Origin: Loripinus fragilis
Lineage: Eukaryota > Mollusca > Bivalvia > Lucinida > Lucinidae
Assembly: GCA_964019695.1 (NCBI GenBank)
Contig: OZ026515.1
Coordinates: forward strand, 139,683,549 to 139,747,548
DNA length: 64,000 nucleotides
Reading direction: 5' to 3'
A program made the position numbers and the translations under genes. The notes under the pieces are model-generated. The model did not search any database. It was not told the origin of the DNA and was given only the letters and a program-made list of their open reading frames with translations. Positions 1-13,270 of the stretch are shown here, piece by piece (position 1 is the first letter of the stretch; each line of letters opens with the position of its first letter).

Positions 1-349
1 TTACAATGGAATTGTAGGAAAGTTTTCCTACAATTCTTTGTAAAATTTTACAGTTAAAAAGTTTGGAAGCAATAACATGACCATGTATTGTTATGTCCAA
101 ATCTGTGTGATAACTAGGCATGTTATAAAGGGACTTCATTGTAATATACAATTACATTTTGACATAAAAAGCCGAATTCTCTTATAAGCACACACTGAGT
201 CCTTTAGGGGTTGTTTACACTAGATATGAACTTCTGATATCTAGCTTAACCCTTTTCAAAGCACAGAAACCAAGCTAGGGGGCGACTTGGGCAAAATGGT
301 CGCCCTGGGGGCTGAAATTTCGCCCTAAATGGGACCCAGGGAGAAGTGG

Positions 350-357
350 GAGTCTCC

Positions 358-419
<62 letters not shown>

Positions 420-430
420 AGGGAGACTCA
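350..430. repeat. poly(A)/poly(T) inverted repeat with GAGTCTCCCT ends
   Basis: About 28 A are followed by GATTT and then about 29 T. The block is bracketed by GAGTCTCCCT on the left and its reverse complement AGGGAGACTC on the right, so the whole ~80 bp can fold into one hairpin. It could be two poly(A)-tailed insertions joined head to tail, or an assembly artefact of a homopolymer hairpin. Confidence 0.8.
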
Positions 431-1013
431 TTTTCATTCTGTCACCACACAAATGCAAGCTGTGGTGACATTATCAGACAATCTACTACCACTGCATCGT
501 GTTTCTCCTTCCATTAAGTGGCAATAGTATGTGTAATGGCTGATTTGCTTCTAAATTGACAGAAAATGTCGTAGTTTTGCACTATAACTTCTCCCTATCT
601 GACTGTCACTTCTCCCTAATTGTCCTGCAGGGAGAAGTCACTTCTCCCTAAAATTCTGGGCCAGCTTGGTCCCTGTTAAGCAATGGAATTTTCCAAAGAG
701 GTCTGGATGGTACATTGTATATATTGAGCGATCACAGGTTAGAATTGCAAAATTCTCTGAAGATCAATTTTGTTTTAGCCAACAATGCAGTACCTGATGA
801 AATTCTGTGTTATAATTGTTGCATTTCATCTGGGATTGCAAATTGTTTGCCAAAGTACCAACATTGACTCATTCCCTTACATGTACTTTGTACCCACCTT
901 TGAAGCAGTCAATAACATCATACTGCTTTTCTTCAGAACTGCTCGAGAAGCTGCAAGATCATCCCGCCTTCTTGGGTCCTTCAAATCCTGAAATTAATTC
1001 ATATACTAAGCGA

Positions 1014-1090
1014 AGTGCAATGGCTCAGTGGTATAGTATTAGACATGGGGCAAAACATATGTTTAAACTGGTGGATTTGAACATAATCAT
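1014..1090 (+). repeat. tRNA-like SINE head, relic
   Basis: TGGCTCAGTGGTATAGT resembles a pol III A box. About 45 bp further on, GGTGGATTTGAAC resembles a degraded B box. No clear SINE body follows, so this is only a possible relic. Confidence 0.35.
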
Positions 1091-1899
1091 AATTTTACAC
1101 TTAAAAAATGATATCAACTGTTTATTTGATTACAGTTAGACCTGTGTAAAAAGGCCACTCTCGAAAGATCACAAATTGGTTTTCAAGGCCAATTATTGCT
1201 TAATGCAAGTCAAAAATATAGCAGAATGCTCCAAGGGGAGCAAGGAGCATTTTGCAATACTTTTGGCCTTCATTAAGTTACCACTTGTAATTAAGATCTT
1301 TGTTTTGTCTATTTTTGAGTGGCTGTTTTACACAGGTTTCACTGTATTTGTGCTGGACGATTTTTTCCCCTTTTTAACAAATATAGTGCTCAAGCAATTG
1401 AGCAATAATATTATTCTTTTCTGTGAGGAAGCAGAATACACATGCTATTAAAGGAAAAATTTACTGGCTTATGTTTTATAAGTCTTAATTTTCTTTGAGG
1501 GGCATTTATTGGTAGCAGTAACTGCAATATGTGACCAGTAGTTTTTTTTTTAATTTAGGAGTGGCTGACCCTTATCACCTTTAAGAAAATAGTCTTATTT
1601 AGACTTTGCCTGTCAAATAAGAATTAGGAGAAGTATATTTTAAAAGTCTATTTGCCGATGGAAAAGGCTGAATATTTTATATCTCTTATCCAGCTATAAC
1701 CTAATATATCCTTTTTTGAAAAGTGTAGATCCAGACCAGCTGGCTTCTGATGAAGCAAGCAGATCAGGATCCAAAGTTGTCCAAGCATCCTGTAAAACCA
1801 TTGCAATTAATTGAATCATGAACATGCACTGGTTGAACAAAAATTTGATGTGACCTGAACAACGGTTTTTAATACAGAAACATCTACAAAAGAACTTAC

Positions 1900-2019
1900 A
1901 TTTTGTCTTTGTGCAGCTCTCTCTGATAACTCAACAACACTCTTTCCAAATTCTTTAAAACAATCCATGAGTTCTTGCTGGTTTGATGCATTTCTTATTC
2001 TTCCTAGATCATTCTCCAC
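1900..2019 (-). CDS. CTNNA: alpha-catenin, coding exon 4 (residues ~159-198)
   Basis: Exon of 40 codons on the minus strand, between an acceptor reading TTTATACAG and a donor GTAAGT after ...AQRQN. It starts VENDLGRIRNAS and continues the vinculin-like helical bundle begun by exon 3. Human and fly alpha-catenins carry the same segment (the helix ending in AAKRQQ). Both ends are phase 0, matching the exon 3 donor. In alpha-catenin this region belongs to the N-terminal domain that binds beta-catenin and homodimerises at adherens junctions. The remaining ~700 residues of a normal ~900-residue protein (mid-domain, actin-binding domain) are not in the window. Identification rests on recognised residues and on exon order; the paralogue cannot be named. 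Confidence 0.9.
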
Positions 2020-2126
2020 CTGTATAAACATATATAGCCTATCAGTTACTAAATACAAATTAAATTGTTAAGAAGAAAGCATATGGATGTCTTGAGAAAA
2101 CTTGATTTTGCTGCATGTGATTAACA

Positions 2127-2172
2127 AAGATGCAGACCAGCCTGCATAATAAGCAGTCTGGTCTGCATCATT
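2127..2172. repeat. short hairpin, GCAGACCAG / CTGGTCTGC
   Basis: ATGCAGACCAGCCTGC pairs with GCAGTCTGGTCTGCAT across a short loop. Related CTGATCTGGGTCT hairpins occur at about 5240-5300, 6258-6310, 7015-7075, 46436-46505, 55795-55850 and 57295-57362, so this appears to be the core of a dispersed short MITE family. Confidence 0.55.
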
Positions 2173-2211
2173 TTTGTTCAATTAGATACAACAGTAGTAC
2201 TTTAATAGTAT

Positions 2212-2938
2212 ACAGTTATTTCATGCCTGTTTGTAGTATAGTCAAAACTACTACCCCGAGGTGCCGTGGACGACCTGATGCACTATTGTACGAGGCCGAA
2301 GGCCGAGTGCAATAGTGCATCAGGTCGTCCACGGTACCGAGGGGTAATAGTTTGACTATACTACATACAGGCATAAAATAACTGTTTTATTACCCAACCC
2401 ATTTGATGAAATACTTAGCAGCGTTCCTTGAATGGAGTTACTGTAGACGATGCGGTTTTGATGCAAAGCGAAAAATTTCTTTAAATCTGCTCAATTTTGG
2501 TCCCAAAATGTTCCGCTCGTTCTAACTAAGAAAACGAGTACCCATGCTTTATGTTTCTGACCACAAACAACGGAGTATAATGCCTTTAATGTTTACTGTC
2601 GTGAGTTGGCTCCCAGAACCGCTAGTTGAACAGGTGAAAGGGCCCAGGGCAACGACAATAAACATTGGGCTTAGTATAATTGGAGTTTAAAGTTGCCAAG
2701 CCATGCCTAATTTTCACCATTGTTGCATAACATGTCCTTTCATAAACGAACCGTACGCGCATCGTCGTCGCGCATGATAATAAGCGCCTGTGTGTTTTTA
2801 ACGGGGAAGCGGGAAACCAGGCCCATGGTATAGTGCCAGTCTATAGTCATATTTATTGACCGGTGGAATAGTTCAGTGACTCATAACATAGCAAAAAATA
2901 GACAATAACTCCGTATATAGACGGTTGGGTAATAAAGC
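2212..2938. mobile_element. palindromic MITE-like element
   Basis: Two arms of about 80 bp (about 2212-2290 and 2303-2384) are near-perfect reverse complements centred on about 2297; they contain CCGTGGACGACCTGATGCAC and its complement. Directly after, TTATTACCCAACC (about 2386) is answered by GGTTGGGTAATAA (about 2924), suggesting a larger terminal-inverted-repeat unit to about 2938. There is no coding sequence. The layout (a palindrome at one end, then a TIR-bounded body) resembles the element near 62.65-63.05 kb. Confidence 0.7.
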
Positions 2939-3934
2939 TATTTATTTCATACAAATTTCCAAGACTCTAACTAGTCTGACTGTGTAGCTGATTATATTAT
3001 TTTGAGCATAGCCAGATGACAGGTTTGAAAGGTTTTCTTATAGCAAGGCCCATATATACTTTTTGATATTAAAACTGACTACTTTAAAATTATAAAACTA
3101 GACCTTTGACCTTGACATCAAGGTCACAAATAATGCTCTATACTCTCTTACATCACGCGACCTATGCACCTGAAAAGTTTGAAGCTGCTACAAGAAGAAA
3201 AGAAGCTCCAACAGTTTAGAAGGAGATGTATTTACAAGATAAAAAAGTCTTTAACATGAAACATTTCCCAGTGTCCTCTACATCTTGTGACCTATGCAGC
3301 TGCGAGGCTAAGGTTGCTATGCAAGAAATGTGAGGGACGGACCTTGATTGGACTTTGGTACAAAATTAATATATACTTTTTTCTAAAGAAAAAAGCGGTT
3401 TTAATTAGAATCATGAAGTAATCAGAGATCAATTTCATAAGGCAAGCACTATAGAGCCCTTTGTATCAAAAGGTTATGCAACAAAATGTTATGAGAAAGT
3501 GCTCAAGAGTGCTATGAGATTTACAAATGTACCTCCAAATGAAAAGCTTTGTGTACTGAAGCATTGCATGGGCTGAACACTCTGTGCAGCTTGTTTATGA
3601 ACTTTATAAATGAAACACCTATTGTGGTACAATAGACAGCTGCAGAGAAGCAACTTTTAAGCATTGTCAATGCATTACAGGCCAAATAGAAATAAATGTG
3701 TTTCAGCCTTTTGGGAAAAGGGTCTAAAAATTTGAGTTGGGGTAGGCACACATATTCACTTTTTTTCTGGAGAAAAAATACAATTTTATGTAGATGTATT
3801 TTGAAGGCATAAAATTATATTTTTTTCAAGAAAAGCTGAAAAAACACAGTTTTTTTTTATTTGGTCCACAAAGTGATACATAGCAGCAAATAAAAGTTCT
3901 TGTCTTAACCCTGATGAAGGAAACTCAGCAAAAC

Positions 3935-4110
3935 AGGGATTATGAGGAGCTCAGTGGCAGGGTGCTTGAATGGACATTAAGGAGTCCCTGTTTCAAGCCT
4001 CAAAGGAGGCACTATGTCAATGTGTTCTTGAGCAAGACACTGTGTCCTCAATACTTAGTACTGGTTCAACAAGGGAAACGTCAAGACTTGACTAAAAAAT
4101 TGCAGACTGG
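3935..4110 (+). repeat. tRNA-derived SINE, diverged copy
   Basis: An A-box-like GAGCTCAGTGGCAGGGTGC and a B-box-like TTTCAAGCC are followed by the body landmarks CTTGAGCAAGACAC and TAGTACTGGTTCAAC. The same landmarks, in the same order, occur in the minus-strand copies at about 28.0, 37.0 and 19.7 kb. Confidence 0.7.
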
Positions 4111-4145
4111 GCTGTAAATCATCAAATAAAAAAATCAAATCAGAA

Positions 4146-4287
4146 TTAACTCTTTAAAGACTGGAAACTCTAAACAGCTACTTCGGCAAACAGTTAAGAC
4201 CCAGACGAAATGCAGCATAATGCACCATTTCATCTGGGTCTGCACTGACTTTATTGTATGTGGCTTAATTTGTCTGAGAAGGGTTAA
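4146..4287. mobile_element. piggyBac-like MITE with TTAA flanks
   Basis: A ~134 bp hairpin-forming unit bounded by TTAA at 4146-4149 and 4284-4287. Its ends read CTCTTTAAAG on one side and, reverse complemented, CCCTTCTC on the other. The inside holds GGCAAACAGTTAAGACCCAG and its near-complement, the sequence shared with the 57.2 kb element. TTAA target sites and CCCT-type ends suggest piggyBac mobilisation. It stops about 11 bp from the exon 3 splice donor. Confidence 0.6.
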
Positions 4288-4299
4288 AACAATACTGAC

Positions 4300-4466
4300 C
4301 AGTCTGAGTGACTTTAATAAAAGATGTACATCCACCATATCAGCCAGGATGAGAAGTCTAGTAACAGCTGAGAGAAGAGCCCTGGCGGCTCGTACCATAG
4401 CTCCACGCTTCATAGAACTGCATGGATCTGTCGCAAACTCCTCTGAAGCCTCTCTCATAGTTTCAC
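4300..4466 (-). CDS. CTNNA: alpha-catenin, coding exon 3 (residues ~103-158)
   Basis: Exon of 167 nt between an acceptor (TTTCATTTAAG) and a donor GTCAGT. It completes a split glycine codon begun in exon 2 and ends in phase 0. The translation includes DPCSSMKRGAMVRAARALLS followed by AVTRLLILADMVDVHLLLK. This is the most conserved N-terminal stretch of alpha-catenins; the human protein has DPCSSVKRG and VTRLLILADM at the same place. It corresponds to the helix pair that binds beta-catenin (about residues 118-151 in mammals). The donor is GTCAGT rather than GTAAGT but still fits. A MITE ends 11 bp downstream of this donor. Confidence 0.95.
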
Positions 4467-5371
4467 CTTAAATGAAAGTAGCTGATTCTCAATCATTCAA
4501 ATTCTTACCTATCCTACATAATATTTTCTAACGTTCTAGTCGAATCACAGATGTTACAATACATGCATGAATTAGCAAACAGGATCCAATTACAAACAAC
4601 TTTACTTTGACTTAAGTAGGAACTTAATGCCAATAGAATAAGAGTAATTAAGTGTTCACTGCAAAGTTCTGCATAAAATTTAGATTATAAACAAGTATTA
4701 AGAGAAGATAACCATCGCTCTTTATCCAAAGACAGAGAATAAATGCACTTTATCAGCCATTTTTCATCATTTTAACCAGCCTACATCGCACAAATGGTCT
4801 AAGTAATATTCAGCAATTGCAAAATTTTGACAAGGAACCCCTTATATAGCTTGTATATAATAGATAAATAATATGGACTGAAGATTCCTTTCTGCAAAAA
4901 AAGAACAAAAAATGAGCCTGGTATCCAAACAAACAGTTTGACTTCAAACCCAGTCCTGAAAGAGTCAAATCTGCCTGTGCATTCCCAGTCTGCTCAATGG
5001 GTAGCTAAGAATCAAAGCGTTTCCATGCTCCTAGCAATAATTCTAATCAGACTTTGCAGATATCCAAGCTGCTCTGAATCTCCCCTTCGCACAGTCAAAA
5101 TATTGGTTTTGTAACACACATGCCCATATATAAATAAGGTAAAAGTTCTAAAATTTCAAACATTTAATTCTCTTTATCTTTTCAAATATAATGCTGCTTT
5201 TCAAGGCTTGATTCACAAAATGCTTATCAGAATAGCAAACAGGGAAGACCCTGTTCAGACTGCTTTTCGAGAAGCAGTCTGATCTGGGTCTGTGCTGTTT
5301 CTCAGAATCTCAAGGCCTTTTTCACAGGCAACTAGTGTTCAAAATTTTAGAACATCTGGCATACACTGTAC
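4467..5371 (-). other. alpha-catenin intron 2
   Basis: Intron of ~0.9 kb. It holds a hairpin repeat around 5240-5300 (AGACTGCTTTTCGAGAAGCAGTCT with flanking GACCCTG / CTGGGTC). Nothing else is recognised. Confidence 0.55.
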
Positions 5372-5561
5372 CTGTACTCCTAACTTCCTCTACGGCTGCC
5401 AGCATGTCAACTCTCATATCGGGATTCTCATCAGCAATCTCTTCACCTTTCTCTACAAAGTTCTGTGTGGCTCTCTGTACAGCTGCACTTAGAACATGAC
5501 CTTTCTTAGACCGCCCCTTCTTCTTGTTTGATGGACCTTTCTGGTTTACCAGTGTCGTCAC
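5372..5561 (-). CDS. CTNNA: alpha-catenin, coding exon 2 (residues 40-102 plus a split codon)
   Basis: Exon of 190 nt between an acceptor (ACAAATAG) and donor GTACAG. It begins VTTLVNQKGPSNKKKGRSKK, nearly identical to the human VTTLVN...KGPSNKKRGRSKK segment, and continues with HVLSAAVQRATQNFVEKGEE. It starts in phase 0 after ...LVTQ of exon 1 and ends one base into a glycine codon completed by exon 3. The basic KKKGRSKK run links the N-terminal strand to the first helix of the vinculin-like domain. Beyond the donor the open frame runs on into intron, so the longer open frame should not be used. Confidence 0.95.
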
Positions 5562-5599
5562 CTATTTGTAACATAAACATATATATGTATTAATATAGA

Positions 5600-5740
5600 G
5601 GATCTTACATGAGTGCTCATGTTTTATAGAATTTATTAAATGAGTTGGGGAAAAGAGATAAAAATGCAAGGCTTTTTTGAGTATTTTATCGATTTTTCGC
5701 AACAAGTTTAATAAATTCAATAATAAAGGAGCATAAATGT
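5600..5740. repeat. MITE-like inverted repeat, also at ~13.98-14.09 kb
   Basis: CATGAGTGCTCATG and GAATTTATTAAATGAGTTG at the left are answered by CAACAAGTTTAATAAATTC at the right. The same sequence block occurs inverted around 13975-14088 (AACTCGTTTAATAAATTC ... CATGAGCACTCATG), so it is a dispersed element. Confidence 0.6.
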
Positions 5741-6054
5741 TACTTTATTGTTAGATTATCATATGCCATTGAAATAACTTTGAAATCGGAACTTTGGCGT
5801 GAAAATGTTAAGATTTTGTCATAATGAGCACAGAATTGTTATGGGTGTCATAACATGACTAGTGGTTTATCAATAATACATACCGTATGTAAATGGCATT
5901 ATATCTCTCCCAGATCTTCATGTGATAAACGTTTATAAGTAAAATCAAAATATATATTCAGCATAAATCGGATTAAATCCAATTAAGCAAAATCTTAAAG
6001 TGTAAAATTGTGAGTTGTTTCCTAATCTATCATTATGAACATCATCATGTGTTT

Positions 6055-6185
6055 TGGGTGCTCAAAAGAACCGTCTCATTGAGACGGTTCTTTTGAGTAC
6101 CCACAGCATATGTTTTGGTTGAGAAATAAGACAATTAATTTTATTGATGCGCACTCTCAACTAAAGGCCTGATTTATAAACTTAA
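6055..6185. repeat. hairpin repeat, GTGCTCAAAAGAACCGTCTC
   Basis: GTGCTCAAAAGAACCGTCTC is followed at once by its complement GAGACGGTTCTTTTGAGTAC (about 6059-6100), a ~21 bp perfect stem with almost no loop. The flank (AACTAAAGGCCTG, GGTTGAGAAATAAG) recurs, inverted, near 23390-23470 and 61965-62075, marking a family of three copies. Confidence 0.65.
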
Positions 6186-6439
6186 TTTTGTAATCAGATA
6201 CAGTAAAGTGTATGTCGGAAATCAATTTAGAGGGAAACTGTCATTTGAAAATTGAGAAAGAAGCAGTCTGATCAGGGTCTTCCCTGTTCGCTTTTCTATC
6301 AAGCATTTTGTGAACTTCAGCTCTGATAAGCAATATCTTATTCAAGAACAGAAAGAGAAGTGTTCGAAATTTCAGAGCACTGACCATAGGCAAAAAAATG
6401 CTTAAGTGTCAGAATTAAGCTTGCACAGCTCTATATATT

Positions 6440-6806
6440 AGGCTGACCTTAAAAAATGTCGGTTTGCCGTGCTCCTATCTACCCACCCAAAACAGGCCCT
6501 ACCCAAAAAATTTTATTGCCTATCTGAGAATCCTTTTTTTATTAATTTTTCTCTAATTCTGTTAACAAACCATTCTTTAAAATCATTAAAAGCTTTATTT
6601 TAATTGAAGAAAGGTTATAGACACTGTTTATTATATGCATTTTTACATTATATACAGCATTTATAGACCTCCTTAAGTGATAGTAAGAAAGAGGTCATAA
6701 ATTAGGCTAAATTTCTAAAAAAAAAAAAAAAAAACCTACCTACCCAAACTGAAATTGATGGGTAGGAGCACGGCAAACAAATATAATTTTACGGATGGCC
6801 TTAAAT
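6440..6806. mobile_element. MITE with GTTTGCCGTGCTCCTA terminal repeats
   Basis: The left end has GACCTTAAAAAATGTCGG then TTTGCCGTGCTCCTATC. The right end has TGGGTAGGAGCACGGCAAAC then TTTTACGGATGGCCTTA, the reverse complement with a few changes. The ~366 bp unit includes an A-run at about 6716-6734 and no coding sequence. Confidence 0.7.
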
Positions 6807-7216
6807 AGACCTAGATTCTTTTAATATTTCAAAGTAGTCATGACTTTTTATTGAATGTATGATCATGATGTTGGGTTTGCGAGGCATGTACAGATTTTTT
6901 AAAGGTGTCCCATGCAGAGGTTTGAAAGTGTGGGACTCAATATTCAGCTTAAGGTGAAACCATGTGAGCCGTGATATGAGATGTCCAACAATGTGGTAAG
7001 TGCAACCAGCAAAGGCTCAGACCAGCCTGCGCATACACACAGACTGATCAGAGCCTTTGCTAGACGCTTGAATATTTTATGACTGTTAAGCTAGAGACTG
7101 AGCACTATTTGGCGTTTCTAAGCTTAAAAGGTGGCTGCACAGGCTCGTCTGAGTCTACACTTGTAAAAATGCCACATTGTTGGAAATCACATGTCGCGGT
7201 TCATGTGTTTACTTAC

Positions 7217-7355
7217 CTGAGTAACCAATGGCTCTAATGTCTTCTCCACTGATTTTGTTCGAATCTCAAGGTTCTTTGGGTCCCATTTAATATGCAGAGA
7301 GCCCATGGAATGGGGTGGGCTTGTCTCTATCATGGTGTCTGTTTTTGTTTCTAAC
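7217..7355 (-). CDS. CTNNA: alpha-catenin, first coding exon (residues 1-39) with 22 nt of 5' UTR
   Basis: The exon follows an acceptor reading TTTCAG, so at least one untranslated exon must lie upstream (higher coordinates). The first ATG in the exon (7333-7331) has context ACACCATGA and gives MIETSPPHSMGSLHIKWDPK. A second in-frame ATG nine codons on would give MGSLHIKWDPK, closer in length to the fly and human N-termini. The sequence ends SVEKTLEPLVTQ before GTAAGT, matching the family's WDPKxLEIRT...LEPLVTQ block. Alpha-catenin links the cadherin-beta-catenin complex to actin at adherens junctions. The exon is phase 0 at its 3' end. Confidence 0.93.
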
Positions 7356-11260
<3,905 letters not shown>

Positions 11261-11633
11261 CTTTTATTGGTCTCTATACTGGATTTGATTAACACCAATT
11301 CTCTGTAACCATCGAACCTAGTTGTTCACGCATAGTCACAGATTTTGATGAAACTTTCCATGTTTGTTTGTTTTCATGCCAAAACACGAAAATCATGCAT
11401 CATTCCTTCATTTTCATATCCGTTGCCATGGTAACGGGGTCAATAGTTTTTGGCTAAAATTTGTCAGAAAATCAATGAAATTTGGCGAATTTCGGACTGT
11501 TATATCTTCTTTAATACAAACATGTTAGCTATAAAGCTGTTTATTAATTGGAGAATTGCCCTTGGTAAGTATCCAAACGTTAATGTTTAAAGAATTTCTG
11601 GTCTTTTTCATATCGAAGTTCTATCTGAAAGGT

Positions 11634-12955
11634 GGGTGGGGTAACACAACCCCGAAATTTGCTGTTTTTTGCACTTTTTGACAGCTTATATCATTAAGGG
11701 CACGACAGCCAGACATATTACAGGACTAACATGAAAATCAATATTACCCCATCTTTCAAAAATTAGAATAAAAATTTTGGGAAGTTACCATCTTCTATGT
11801 GTTACCATGGAAACAAGAGGTACACCGTTCCAAAATGCATGTTTTGATTTTAACAAATATTTATGAGGTGTGAAATTCACACAACAGCCAGACTGTAACA
11901 CTGAACAAAAGAAAGTGTTAAGCTACCATTTTTCTGCCACTATCTATAAAAAATATTATCAGAGGCCCCAATGGGGGTTTGATTTAGTCATTTTAGGGGC
12001 ACAACGGGGGCAAAAATTAAGAAATTATTTGAAAAAAAGTCAAAGCTCTTTTACATAATAGAATTATTTGTATCAAAGTTGTTTTGAAAAGTCATATCTA
12101 CATTATACAATTGTAATTAAAGAATAAAAACAATTGTAAATCTCAGGAGGGGCTCCCGAAAGGGGCTCAAATCGATTGAATGTGGGTGGGGTAACACAAC
12201 CCCGAAATGTGTCGTTTTTTGCACTTTTTGACAGCTTATATCATTAAGGGCACGAAAGCTGGGCACACTATAGGACTGAAATGAAATCAAATATAATCCC
12301 TTCTTTCAAAAATTAAAATAAAAGTTTTGGGAAGTTACCATCTTCTATGTGTTTCCTTGGCAACAAGAGGTACACCGTTCCGAAATGCATGTTTTGAATT
12401 TAACAAATATTTATGAAGTGTATATTTCACACAACTGTCAGACTTTAACAATGAATAAAAGAAAGTGTAACACTACCATTTCTCTACCAATATCTGTAAA
12501 ACATATTATCAGAGGCCCCTATGGGGGTTTGAGTTTGGTCATTTTAAGGGCACAAGGGGGGCAAAAATTTAGATTTTTTTTTGAAAAAAAGTCAAAGCCT
12601 TTTTACAAATCAAAATTAACTGTACCAAATTTGTTTTGAAATGTCATATCTACATTATACAATTGTAGTTAAAGAATATAAACGGTTTGAAATCTCATTA
12701 GGGGCTCCCTAAGGGGCTCAAAACGGAATAAAAAGGGTGAAATTTCTATGAAATCTACTAGGGAATAAATGAAATTGACCGACTTTGTTCAGTAATATGT
12801 GCAAAAAAGTAGCACAGAGCCAATAAAAGTTTAAGGCCAAAATTTCTCTGTGAATATCTATGCAGATTATTATCTGAGGCCCCAATGGGTTTTTATATTT
12901 TGTACATTTTAGGGGCGCAAGTGGGAGGGGGTGGGGCAAAAATTAAGAAATTATT
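11634..12955 (+). repeat. left tandem arm of the foldback-like element (~550 bp units)
   Basis: Unit starts are near 11634 and 12184, with a diverged partial third unit after about 12730. Each carries GGGTGGGGTAACACAACCCC, AAGTTACCATCTTCTATGTG, GGTACACCGTTCC, a GGGGGTTTGA block and an AGGGGCTC block. Short open frames in these units, reading MKFTQQPDCNTEQKK, repeat with the unit and are not genes. Confidence 0.85.
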
Positions 12956-12959
12956 TTGT

Positions 12960-13270
12960 AACGCGATGTGTGATTGGATAACGTCAAAAATTTGCGACAG
13001 TATATCCTGTGATATACTGTCCGAAATAGTTTGACGTCATTAATTGCATCATATAGCGTTGGATGAGGTGCGGCTTTATGGGGCTTGTAACGCTTCAATT
13101 TGAGAGGAAACTGTAGATGTGCATTAGAATAGGGATAACCATATTCAAAATTTTCATTTGGGGAGGTATATCGTCGAATATACGTTCGGAAATCACGCTT
13201 TACGGCTCCTGTTGCGCGTCGATATACCTCCCCAAATAAAAATTTTGAATACAGTTATTCCCTAATTATA
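12960..13270. repeat. two palindromes nested in the foldback-like element
   Basis: The first is about 12970-13040: ACAGTATATCCTGTGATATACTGT flanked by GACGTCA-type arms. The second is about 13127-13267: TTTGGGGAGGTATATCG and CGATATACCTCCCCAAA, extended by AGGGATAAC / GTTATTCCCT. Together they look like one MITE inserted next to the left arm. Confidence 0.65.

Larger units (their letters stand above)
1..1899 (-). other. alpha-catenin intron, left part (runs off the window)
   Basis: Intronic sequence downstream of the last readable alpha-catenin exon on the minus strand. I looked for the next exon (expected to begin with ELKD-like residues) and did not find it, so it should lie beyond the left edge. 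The stretch holds a poly(A)/poly(T) palindrome (about 350-430), a near-palindromic run with repeated GGGAGAAGT blocks (about 600-655) and a weak tRNA-like head (about 1014-1090). No coding potential is supported. Confidence 0.6.
2020..4299 (-). other. alpha-catenin intron 3
   Basis: Intron between coding exons 3 and 4, filled with repeats: a short hairpin (about 2127-2172), a palindromic element (about 2212-2938), a plus-strand SINE relic (about 3935-4110) and a TTAA-flanked MITE (4146-4287) almost touching the exon 3 donor. About 2940-3930 shows no recognised repeat or exon. Confidence 0.6.
5562..7216 (-). other. alpha-catenin intron 1
   Basis: Intron of ~1.65 kb carrying several palindromic repeats: about 5600-5740, about 6055-6105, about 6258-6310, a TIR element at about 6440-6806, and a hairpin repeat at about 7015-7075. 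No exon is seen. Confidence 0.55.

Noticed and set aside
246..458. Open frame with poly-lysine and poly-phenylalanine
   Set aside because: Product of the A/T hairpin.
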